Below are positions 12,625-22,700 of a stretch of DNA of 24,740 nucleotides, piece after piece. The position numbers were made by a program, and so were the translations under genes. Positions within the stretch are counted from its first letter, which is position 1. Each line of letters starts with the position of its first letter. Origin of the DNA: Brachionus plicatilis (taxonomy: Eukaryota; Rotifera; Eurotatoria; Ploima; Brachionidae). The notes beneath the pieces were generated by a model. The model made no database searches. It saw only the letters and a program-made list of their open reading frames with translations, and was not told the origin of the DNA. The DNA lies in NCBI GenBank assembly GCA_010279815.1, contig QEOQ01000640.1, forward strand, positions 1,590,207 through 1,614,946. The letters are read 5' to 3'.

Positions 12625-13345
12625 AAATGAAGTGTATTCGCTTCCCAGCCATCCTCGTAGGCTTCTCTCTCAATATTGACTAAAAATCTTCAATAGTTCT
12701 GGCTTCAAGGAAATTTGCAGGGTATACATCTTGTCGACATGATCGATTTAATTTTCGATCACTAAGTCCAATGACGCTTTTGCGTAATGAGAGAGTCAGA
12801 ATATAAAATTTTTGTGCGAATGATACTTATTGATGAAGGGAAGCATCTTCCTGTTCAGAGATTCATCTTGGTAAACGATCTTATTAATTGCATTGCCAAT
12901 TTCAACGATATTTTGCTTTGAAATTCCTTTCGTAGACACAGACTTTCAAACTAAAAGTTTTTTTTTTGAAGTTAAACTTTTTGTTATATTTAACACTAGC
13001 TTATCTCTGCTGTTTGTTATCTAAGTAATAATAGAAGTTTCCATTAAAAGTTGAGTGACTTAGAGTGAAATAACTATCTTCGTCCAAAAATCAATACTTA
13101 AGTACGTACTGTCTAGAAAGCTTTCTCTGCGATATTCCTGATTTATTGTTGACCAAACGATTCCAAGTGGACTTGGCTATATTATTAAATATTTTGAGTG
13201 GCCAACAAGACCTTTTTCTATCCAAAACACTCCCATCAGAGTCACAACAACGTAAAATATTGTAAATAGTCTATTAAGAGAAACCTTCACTGACCAAATG
13301 GTCGCCAATAAATTTTTGTCTAAATGCTGTCTTTAGATTTGAAAT
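12625..13345 (-). pseudogene. Older, heavily decayed Tc1/mariner transposase relic
   Basis: Minus-strand translation gives fragments parallel to the neighbouring transposase. LDEDSYFTLSHSTFNGN (13040-13087) matches its LDDESHFTLSHGKINGN block. At the DNA level, segments such as CAGCCAT, AAAATCTTC and TTTGCAGGG (12646-12724) follow the same order as in the 11.4-11.6 kb copy. Stops and frameshifts interrupt every frame. I could not find its terminal repeats, and its start and end are approximate. It shows that this transposon lineage was present before the full-length element landed beside it. Confidence 0.75.
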
Positions 13346-13473
13346 TGCATTTAAAATGAGTAAGTAACAAGAACACAAACTTAGTCCGGAAACTTTGTAT
13401 TTACTCGTTAAAAAATTTTTTCAAATAACTTAGTTATATTATCAAAACAAAAATAAACGGTTTAAAAATAGAT

Positions 13474-13677
13474 ATTGTGAAATTCAAATACAAATTGAAC
13501 CAAAATTCTTCCATTTTTGATGAATTAAAATTAAAGTTAATAAAGTATACTTAAAGAAATATTGCAACAAAGTGCAACATACTTTTTTGCACCTTTTTTT
13601 ACCTATAATAAAATCATTATTTTCTTTTTTTTTTAGTTTATTAAACCAATAATCAATTAAATCCGTATTAATGTTAT
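13474..13677. repeat. Dispersed repeat, copy B (rearranged)
   Basis: Block 1 (13474-13499) is in the same orientation as in copy A at 3023. Block 3 (about 13563-13593, TGCAAC/GTTGCA type) and block 2 (about 13632-13677, CCAATAATCAATTAAATC) appear here reversed and in inverted order. The two copies therefore differ by an internal inversion of blocks 2 and 3. Confidence 0.55.
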
Positions 13678-15550
13678 TTTTGTCCTTTTAAAACATGAGA
13701 AAAATATTAACTGAACAATTATTTTTGTGCTAAATTAAACTTCGATTCCATTTTAATTGCTTGTATTTCTAATTTTTATTTCATTGGCAGGATATAATTA
13801 AAAAAAAAAATTCAATTAAATAATACTGTTTTCTAATGATCTTGTTGAATGTAAAAAGAACAAAATGCGAAAAAATTTTATTTTATATTTTGCAATTTTG
13901 ATTTTTTAATTTTTCCTTTTGCTTATTTAACCCCTGATAACACTCTAATCACCAAATTTACTAAATGCCGTTGACTCAACCCATTTGTTTAAAAGTTGAA
14001 TTTTTTTAAAGGAAATAGATTGAAACGGTTAGCCATAATTTGCTTCATAAATTGGCCTCAATACTCCAAAATATTTTTAATTACTAAATTTTTTTTAATC
14101 ATCACATTGGATAATTGCCTTTCTTTAGAATTGTAGTGAAAAAATTAGGTTTTCATGATATAAATGAGATATTTTAAAATTCAATTTACTAAATCTTTTA
14201 TTAAATTGATGTCATGTGACCATTTTTTCAAATAAGAAAAAAATTTTAAAAAAATTAAAAAATTTAAGATAGTGATTTCAAGTCCGTTTGAATGTCTTTC
14301 ACGATAATAATACATTTAAAAATTTAGAAAGGACGTATAAATTTTAGAATAAATATTTGTGTATTTAATTAAAAATGATATTATAAGATGAACTACTTGT
14401 TTAACTATTTATTTATTGTCGTTCAATTAATTAACACTAAATCTTCTTTCTCGAAATTCTAAGATCTGGTTTTCTATTTTATTATAGGGTATTAAACTTT
14501 TTTAAACAAAGAAAATTAGAAAACTATGCAAATTTTTTTAATTCTTAAAATATTATAAATTTGGTGATTGATAAACTTTTTGTTATTAGTTTTTTGGTTT
14601 ATTCATTTAAATTTATCGTGTCTACAATTAAAAAATAGTCAGAACAAAATAATTTTATTTAATGAAATTAAAAATAATTTAATTTTCTTTTAAAATTTTA
14701 AAATACTAGTTTAGGAAGATATTTTTACATAATTTGTAAAAGCGTTTTTTATTCGCATAATTAAATTATTCAAAATTTTTAAATTTTGAATTAATCTTTT
14801 TAATGAGACTTAGATTATTAAATAATAAAAGGAACAGAAGAAAATTATATTAATTTGAGTCATCAGTAAAATTTTCGTATCAGATATGTTCCTTTCAAAA
14901 AAATATTAAATAAAAAAATTTGAAACTTAAATTGCAATTTTAAAAGTTTAGGAAATTATTCTGAACTTTTTTTTCATTCCTAATTAAAGGATAATAAACT
15001 GAAAAATGTTAATTAAATGAAATTGTTTCTTTTAAAATATTCTAATCGCACTTTTAGATTTAAATTTGATAAATATTTTACTATGCCTTGGGGTACTAAT
15101 TGAAGGATCTCTAATACAACAAAAAATCGATTTTTTGGCAAAAATTTTAGCTAATTATCATGTTAATTTTAATTTTAATTTATTTAAATTTACATTGCAA
15201 TCTATTTAAAAATTTAAATTGATTTTAAAATTTTTTATTTTATAGTGAACCATTTTTGGAATTATCTGAATTGTTTTCCATAACTGATGTTTGTTTGATA
15301 AAGCTACTTACAATTACAAAATTTTCAATATTAAATAATAAATTAATTACATTAGAGTAATCATCTTTTTTAGTTAAAATAATTGTTTCAGTTCATTTAT
15401 TCAATCGATTGCTTCTTTTGATCTAATCACTTGTTTATTTGCATCTTGTTGATCTTCGATTTCTATATCACTGTCTTGTTCTACTGGATTTTTTGTTATT
15501 TACTATTTTTTTATTATCAATATGTTGATTAACGAATTACATTTTTTTAA
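13678..15550. other. Gene-poor AT-rich stretch
   Basis: No reading frame, RNA gene or splice structure can be supported. At 15402-15500 (minus) a 32-codon acidic frame (NPVEQDSDIEIEDQQD) lies beside the pogo-like repeats. It could be a transposase tail fragment but is too short to call. Confidence 0.6.
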
Positions 15551-15776
15551 TTCGATATGTAAAGGGTTTTTTAAGAACAGTACGGTACTACTGGGTTTTT
15601 TTATTAGTTCGTTATATCGGTATTTCGTTATAAAGGGGTTCAAAATATCTAAACCCCACTCGCTTGAAAATATCAAAGAAAATTAGCAATTTTTTTCTTT
15701 TATAAAAAATTGGTTCCGGTATTCTTATTCGTAATATAGAGGATTTCGTGATATGGGGGGTTCGTTATACAGAGGA
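15551..15776. repeat. Pogo-like subterminal repeats (TTCGTTATA units)
   Basis: Six related units of about 16-18 bp start at 15551, 15608, 15624, 15728, 15745 and 15761. Each begins TTCG(T/A)(T/A/G)AT and ends in a G-run such as AGAGG, CGG or GGGG. Tandem copies of TTCGTTATANAGAGG are the usual make-up of pogo/Tigger-type element ends in many animals (family knowledge). A full element could not be delimited. Confidence 0.5.
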
Positions 15777-17138
15777 TCGAATGTGCTAAAGATTGATTTT
15801 TTGTTTTAAGAAAGTTATAATTTAGACCAATATCACCTTGGCGATACCATATTCCTTCAAGCTATACCGAGCTTCGGATCTTGTAATCATAGGCTTTCTC
15901 AAAATCAAGTGAATTAAATTCTGAAATTGAACCAACTTTACTGTTAGAAAAGAATGTTGCAAAAATTGTTCACTTTGAATAAATATGTCACGGAATTCTT
16001 CAAACCAGTTTTCGAATGAACAAAAGAGATAACAGATCAAAATATCTGCTATTTTAAAAACTCAAAATATATTCTTTTATTTTATCTCTATTTTTGTTTA
16101 TATTAAAAAAAATTGAATCAAATAATCATCGGTATTTCTCATAATAAAAATTCTAGTATCTCTTCTTTAAAAAAAATACCTTGAGATTCTTTAAACTTCA
16201 GAATTTTTTGTACATGAAAATGGCTTTATCTTAAAAAAATCATCGAAAAGAAACCTTTAATTTTTTAATTTTTTTAATTGAGTAGCTAATTTTTAGATTA
16301 TTTTGGCGTGGAACTTAGTCAAATTAATTGAATATTTAAAAAAGTATTTTTTTTTATTTAAAGTAATTCTAGCATTTTAAAGCTGAAAAAAAAATATTTA
16401 AAGAACATCAAGCAAAAAAATATTTTTTAATGAACAAATATAACAATCTTGTATCTTAAAGTGAATTTTTTGGTATTTTTTTAACAGCAATGAGACTTTC
16501 AATTTGCAGATCTTCTAAAAGAGAGTTTTCGAGACTGAAAAAAAAATTTGAAGTTAGAAGAACAAAATCAGCTTTTGATTAAATTCGAAATTTCCTTTGT
16601 TCCCTTTTATTATAATACTTAAAATCTAAATATAAAATATTATTGCTTAACTAATTAAGCCTAGCCTAAGTCACTAATTTTTAATTAGATCCAATAAATC
16701 TAAACTCAAAAAAAAGACAATTTAATTTATACAAATGAGATTAAGGGAAATTAAGTTGATAAATAAAGTTAATTTAACTAGGAAATATGATAGATATAAG
16801 ATCGCAGTTTTTACAATTTAAATTACTATCTAATCGACTTAACGATTTTTAAATTCCCAAACTTATTACTATTTTCCATTTATTTTCAAAGCTTTTAAAT
16901 ATTATAACAAATAGTAATTTAATTTAACAAAACCCTATTTCTAAGCTCATTATTTTAACATTGGGATAAATAAATAGAAATTAATCAACATATTTGCTGC
17001 CTTTTTGGTACTTAATTTTAATTTTGTAGTTAATTATTGATATGAGTTAATTTTTTTAAAGAAAATTTTTGAGTATTTAAAAAAATTTAAAGTAAAAAGT
17101 TTATTAAGGAATATTATTAAATAAATTAATTAGGCTTT
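15777..17138. other. Gene-poor AT-rich stretch downstream of the FxYxYxHG gene
   Basis: Its right part is presumably the 3' flank of the gene at 17139-18281. A 72-codon frame at 15822-16040 (minus) resembles nothing I know and is not supported as a gene. No RNA gene or repeat of note was found. Confidence 0.6.
17100..17105 (-). terminator. Candidate poly(A) signal for the FxYxYxHG gene
   Basis: The complement reads AATAAA about 35 nt beyond the stop codon. Another AATAAA overlaps the stop codon itself. The base composition makes both weak evidence. Confidence 0.35.
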
Positions 17139-18281
17139 TTATTTGATTAATGATTTAGAAGGACGCTTTTTGACCGACTCATTTGGATCCATTACAACTT
17201 GATTGATGCTAATTCTTGTGCGCATTTTACCATCTTCGTGTTCGTAATTAAAGTCAATAGCTTTTTCATCATTTTCAGTTTTAGCTGCTCTTCCTAGATT
17301 TAGATTTCCCAAATTTTTGGGCAACAATTTAATTTCATTGGCAACATTCATACTATTAACTATTGGAATTTCTTCTCGTCGGCGCACTTGAATATTTTCT
17401 TTCAATTCTCTAGCTTTTTTTTGATGCTTTGGAAGAAGTGGATAATGTGGACATTTTGGAAATTCTTCTGATTCTAACAAAACTCTCTGTTTTGCTGAGC
17501 TAGTGTTGCTTTCTATTTTTTGTTGTTGATGAATAGTGATATTCTTGTTGGATCCCCTCGGTTCAACATAGACTTTTTGCTTTGCCTCAATTCTTGTCTT
17601 GCCTCTATGGTAATCAGGTCTTGGATCATCACTGTCACTATCGCTTGAGTCATTTCCGCGTCTCGGTGGAAAAGAATCACTTGAATCTGTTTCCAAATTT
17701 CTAAATCTTAGTTGAGGGTGAACAGGGAATTCAGCATCACTTGAATCTGTTCCAATAGTTCTAATTGTTGGTTGACGTGGTTGCGCAGGGGGTCTTGGTG
17801 GTATTTGCGGAGGAGGTCTTGGTGGTAATTGACCAGGCTGTCTTGGTGGTTGTGGAGCAGGTGGTCCTGGTGGCAATTGACCAGGTGGTCTTGGTGGTTG
17901 TGGAGCTGGTGGTCTTGGTGGTAGTGCACCGCGAGGTCTTGGTGGTATCCCGTTTTCTTCACCTTCCTCACTTTTAGGGTGTCGTAAGTTCATTACTGTT
18001 CTATTTGCACCATGACCATGGCTATATCTGTATGTAAAACTAGGTCGTCCTTCTGGATTATTTTGTTGATTAATATTATCATAGCCGTCTCTTATGTCCA
18101 TTTCAGTGCGGTTTGGACCAATACCATGTTCGTAGTTATAGTCAAAGCTTCTTCTATTAGTACCAGCCCCGTTTTGATGAGGAGCGACTATATCAGATAT
18201 ATCCATACTGGTTTCATTTGCACCTTGGCCATGACGATAATCATATCCAAATTGATGCCTCGGGACTTGTTGATTGTCCAT
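17139..18281 (-). CDS. Unrecognised 380-aa protein with FxYxYxHG repeats and a proline-rich core
   Basis: I do not recognise a family. Three repeats of pattern FxYxYxHGxGxNxTxM(D/N) start at residues 11, 46 and 82, spaced 35-36 residues apart. A decayed fourth (FNYEHEDGKMRTRISI) lies at 344-359 near the C-terminus. Residues 113-170 are proline-rich, with PPRPP and QPPRPPGQLPP units that match SH3/WW ligand patterns. Residues 178-219 hold three (T/N)DSSD clusters that look like casein-kinase-2 type acidic Ser sites. The C-terminal third is basic and mixed. There is no signal peptide or membrane segment, so it is likely cytosolic or nuclear despite NxT sequons in the repeats. It is one exon, and an in-frame TAA upstream supports the ATG at 18281. 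Base composition and long meaningful repeats argue strongly that it is coded. Function unknown. Confidence 0.8.
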   Translation of the reverse strand: MDNQQVPRHQFGYDYRHGQGANETSMDISDIVAPHQNGAGTNRRSFDYNYEHGIGPNRTEMDIRDGYDNINQQNNPEGRPSFTYRYSHGHGANRTVMNLRHPKSEEGEENGIPPRPRGALPPRPPAPQPPRPPGQLPPGPPAPQPPRQPGQLPPRPPPQIPPRPPAQPRQPTIRTIGTDSSDAEFPVHPQLRFRNLETDSSDSFPPRRGNDSSDSDSDDPRPDYHRGKTRIEAKQKVYVEPRGSNKNITIHQQQKIESNTSSAKQRVLLESEEFPKCPHYPLLPKHQKKARELKENIQVRRREEIPIVNSMNVANEIKLLPKNLGNLNLGRAAKTENDEKAIDFNYEHEDGKMRTRISINQVVMDPNESVKKRPSKSLIK

Positions 18282-18284
18282 TGA

Positions 18285-19776
18285 AAAAACAAAATTAAAT
18301 TAACTTAATTTATTAAACTAAAAACAAAATAGTTCTGGTTATGATTTATTTTTGGATTTCATTTATACCAGTTTTAATTGATTTAATTTCCAAGATTTTT
18401 TAATTAAACCATAGATATTTTTTAAATTAAACCATAGATATTTTTTTAAATTAAACCATAGATATTTTTTAATTTAGACCAAATTTTTGTTAATAGCTAC
18501 AAATTATTTTTTGTTGGTTTTAAATTTATATTCAAGTAGTTAATGAATTGCTATTATGAGTTATTAAATATATTCTATTAAATTAGTTATTGATAAATCA
18601 TGTTTATTAATATTTAAATGGTAATTTTTTTAAGGTTTATTTTTTTTGAATTTTTTGATATTTAAGAATTAAAAATCCATCTAAATAATTAAGTGCAGCA
18701 TGAATCTTCTTAAATATTTTTTAAAATAAATATCTTTTTACATGATTTTTCTAATTTTTTTTCAGTCAAGTTAAATTATTTGTTTAAAAAAAAATCAAAT
18801 AGAATAAATTTTTGGATTTTTAATTTCCATTTTCAAAAATACGAATTTTAATAGCCGAATATTTATCAAATAACTTATTTTAGTGATTAAAACTAACCTG
18901 AATGTAAAAAAACAATGGTAGTAGTTAAATAGGGGGTCTGAACAGATAAATGTCAGGTATCAATCACTTAAAATAGTCTTAAAATTTAAGGAGTTTAAGC
19001 ATTGAAATTTTTCTTTGAGGGAATACCGTCTTTACAGATTGAAAAAGAAAATATGAATTTTTGTAAAATTTAATGGCCAACTCATTTGCTATTGAACTTC
19101 TATAAATTTCTTAAAAATCACTTAAAATATAGAAAGTAAAAATATTCACGAAAGTTTTTAAAAAGTGTATTTTAAAGTGCTAAGCTTGTTTTAAATTTAA
19201 TATTTTAATTTTAACTTGTTGTCTGATATCTTTTGAAGGTGTTGAAAAAATTTCACATCAAAAATATACTACAACATATTGGAAATTTACATAAATATTA
19301 TAAAAATAAAACAATAATCATTTCAGTCATTATTACTGGTCTATACATAAAATTTATAATTCTAAGTCCATTCAGTTCAAGTTGATAAAATGTCTAAGTT
19401 GATTTAAGTGAAAAATTTACTAAGACATTCAAATTGACCTCAATATAAAACTAAAGTGTATAAAAAATAAAAATAATTTTTCTAATGAGCCATCACGAAT
19501 ATATCGATTTATAATCAATCGAAGCAAAAACATCAATTTTATGCTTTACATTTATTTGATTCCATATTCAAACTTTTCTAATATGTTTTCTTAACACTGA
19601 AAATAAATCAAACCGAGTTCTGAATAGCAATTAAGTTATTTATTAAGCTCTGCGAACAAGCGTAATAAATTTAATTTAATTTTTAATAATAAAAAAAATA
19701 TGTGTTAGATAAACAACTGATTTTATTATCAAACTACTTTTTTAACAATAAAATTTTAGATTCTAGACTAGACTAG
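18285..19776. other. Divergent intergenic region (~1.5 kb)
   Basis: It lies between two genes transcribed away from each other, the FxYxYxHG gene (minus) and the DOCK-like gene (plus), so it must hold both promoters. It is AT-rich with a short tandem repeat at 18401-18471. No exon is recognised. An acceptor-like TTTTAG lies at 19754-19759, just before the DOCK-like start, and could be a 5'UTR splice site. Confidence 0.6.
18401..18471. repeat. Tandem repeat, 23-24 bp unit, three copies
   Basis: The unit is (A/T)AATTAAACCATAGATATT followed by 4-6 T. It is repeated at about 18401, 18424 and 18448, with a decayed fourth start at 18471. It lies about 120 bp upstream of the FxYxYxHG gene's ATG, so it is inside or near that promoter. 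It might be a polymorphic minisatellite or a set of regulatory sites. Confidence 0.85.
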
Positions 19777-19785
19777 ATGAAATGA
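19777..19785 (+). promoter_or_regulatory. Minimal uORF (ATG AAA TGA) overlapping the DOCK-like start
   Basis: An upstream ATG at 19777 opens a two-codon frame whose TGA (19783-19785) overlaps the main ATG (19782-19784) as ATGA. If it is in the mature mRNA, it could lower or tune initiation on the main frame. An in-frame TAG at 19764 precedes the main ATG. Only a splice acceptor at CTAG, 19773-19776, would allow additional upstream coding. Confidence 0.5.
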
Positions 19786-22700
19786 GCCAAGAGCCTAATT
19801 TATTTGACGAGTATGAGCACAACTACTGGGACTTTGATGACCAAATCAGGCACAACCATGACCAAATCAGCCATTTGGTCGAAAATTTGAACAGCAGTCT
19901 GGGCACGGACACTCTCAGCTCCAAAAGCACCAATAGCCTAAGCAACTCGTCAGACAATTCCCTTGATCCAACATGTCTACGAACTCTGTTGACCAATTTA
20001 ACCAATTTAATTGACTACTACAAAAATCAAAAGCTAAAGGGAAAAAATTCAACTGTCATCAAATATCTACTTGTCAAACGCTTCAATTATTTTAATAATA
20101 ATTTATTAAATTTGCACAAAAAAATTCTCAATGAAACGAGTCAAAATTTATTCATTTTGAATCAGAACTACAACAATTTTGACAAGCTTGAGCTGAATAT
20201 TCTAAATGAAATTTTGAACAAAAATTTAGTTAAATTAAGTATCCAAGTGGTAAGCATTGGCCAGTTGAGGAAACAGGCATTTTTTCCTGCTTCTGATACT
20301 CTCTGCCTGAGAGTATTGCAATTTGAGTATAGGAAAAAAAAACCAAATCAAATAAGCAAAAAGTCAAAGCGTAGTTTATCAGCAGGACCAAGGATCAAAA
20401 GTGCTAAGCCGACTCTGAGCTCGGACGACTCTGATTCAGAGTCGAGTGTAGCCAATACGCTTAAAATAAGCGAAAAATGTTTGAAAAGTGACATTTTTCC
20501 GCTAGAATCAAATTCTATTTTTACCCTAAGCCTTGACCAAAAGACAACCAGAATTTCCATTATTGTCATCAACACTTGCCAACAACTTAAAATGCCCATT
20601 TTATTTGAATTGTATGAATTAGAAGGTTTGCAGCTTAGTTTAATTAATTCACAGGGCTTTTGGGGGCGCAAAGTTGACCCGGTGAGTTCCAACATGTTCC
20701 GGCGCATTTTCAAATCCAAGTCTAAATCTCGACCGAACAGCAATCAGTCCAAAGTGCAGCGAACAAATTCCAACCATGATCTAAACCATTGTTTTCAATT
20801 GCACCTAAATTTTAGTAACGAGTTGAAAAATTTTCTAGACTCAAGTCACATGATCAACATAAGCCAACTTGACAAATGGTTCAATCAGTGGTTGCCAGAG
20901 ATTCACAATTTGAGTATAAAATACAACGGGTACGAAGAAACAAGCGGTCATTTGGTGAACATATCAATGAGTTTGGTGGCCTTGTGTCCCGAGGTCAGCC
21001 AACGTCGCTCCAAGTTCGACCAGCACCAAATATCCAAAAACACGTCACGCAAAGAATTGGACACCTACTTTTATCTGAAAATAATCATCAACAAAACAAG
21101 TGACTTTGTGTCCAATTTGTTCAAGCTCAAAGATACCACGCTAAATGATCTAATACAACTGCAAGGCCTTAAGGACTTGGACATGACTATTGAACTGTAC
21201 ACTTATGAGAGAAATGAGTCGGTTCTGCAAGAGACCAAGAGCATAAATCTTGCATGGCATTTATTCTATTTAAATAGGGAAAATATAGTGCTGAATTTCC
21301 GCAATTATTTTAATTTAAAATTTAAAATAGTCACCGTCCATGCCAACAAGGAGCCATTGTGCAAAGACAGCATAAAATTTTTGATATTTGAACTAAATGA
21401 TCAAAATGAGCTAGAATTTTACAATTTAATTAAAAGTGATCTGACACCGGAGCCCGCATTGCTCGACAAATATCTGGACTTTTTCTGCAAATTGGCCGTC
21501 GAGCAAAAACTGAATTCAAAAAATTTATTCTGGGCCAAACTGCAGAGCAGACTGTTCGAGTCTTTTTTTAGCTTGGCAAAATGTTTGCCGCAAAATTTTG
21601 AGTTTAGTGCAAGAGAGCCAAAAATTTTGCTCAACTGGTTCCTAGTCAATCTCAAAAATGTAATTGAGCTTAACATGGTGCACACTTTGGCGCCAATGTT
21701 GCAAAATTTTGGCTTTATGACCAAAATTTTGTTCTCACTGTCCACCATGTCCAATTCTCAATTCGAGCTCAAATACTTTTTGAACGATTTTTTGCTAATC
21801 AGAATTGGCAAGCATTTGAGCAGAGAATTTTTAATCGAAAATTTAAATGTAAAATTTTTGGACTTTTTGCCAGAGTTGTTCAATGGCAACGAGCTGGCCG
21901 CTCTCTGCATCAAATTGTACTCACTGGAACATATTGACAGCATAGAGCTAAAAAATAGATTAATTAGTTTGAACATTTTTAGTGACAATTATCAGTTCAG
22001 AGAGAACATATTTGAGTATGTTCTGAACCCATCGGTGGACTTTTTAAAGTGCGCCCTAAGACTCAAAATTTCACAAAATCTCCTACAATGTTTGATCAAG
22101 CGATGCTTTGGCCCGGTTCTGGAGCTGTTGATCACAAGTTTTCGCACCAATGACCTAAACCAGAGCATTGTGGACAATTTTTTGGTGCTGATCGAACTCC
22201 TCGACCTAATCATGTCCAGCAATCAATACAATTATTTCGACAAGTTCAATCTGAAACTAGTGGACTTATTCGATGTAATCGAGAGCTATTTTAAATTTAA
22301 CCAAAGTGTTCTCAATTCTCAATTCAATCTATGCCTCACAATCGACCTGAAACTGTTCAAATTTTTCAAATACATTCAAAAATATTTGCTCCGCTATCTC
22401 ATCAACAAAATAGATGTGGACCAAGAGGTGCTTGTATTCAAGGCATATTTTAGCATGTTGTTCGCCTTTTTGGAGCAAAAAAATTCCAATTACCACCACT
22501 TTTTCCACAAAGCCAAAATTATGGACAGCGCGGCCCTATTCTGGAAGTGTTTGAACATACGGCTGAAAAGCAGTCAAGATCTCAACCAGTTTTTGGTGCA
22601 CAAAAGCATCGAGTGTTTGTTCAACAACTGTTTTTTCAAAAGCGTCAAGCTCAAGATCGACATGGACGAAATAGAGCTTACACCACTCACCATTGTCCTA

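Noticed and set aside
12721..12770. GTCGACATGAT resembling the arm of the 2849-3524 unit
   Set aside because: It falls within the decayed transposase alignment, so the ten-base match is best taken as chance.
15822..16040. 72-codon minus-strand frame
   Set aside because: No recognisable family, no supporting signals, beside pogo-like repeats; could be a transposon scrap but not demonstrable.
17765..17977. Val/Leu-rich plus-strand frame that looks like a membrane protein
   Set aside because: Antisense shadow of the proline-rich repeat (PPRPP codons read backwards give Val/Leu runs).
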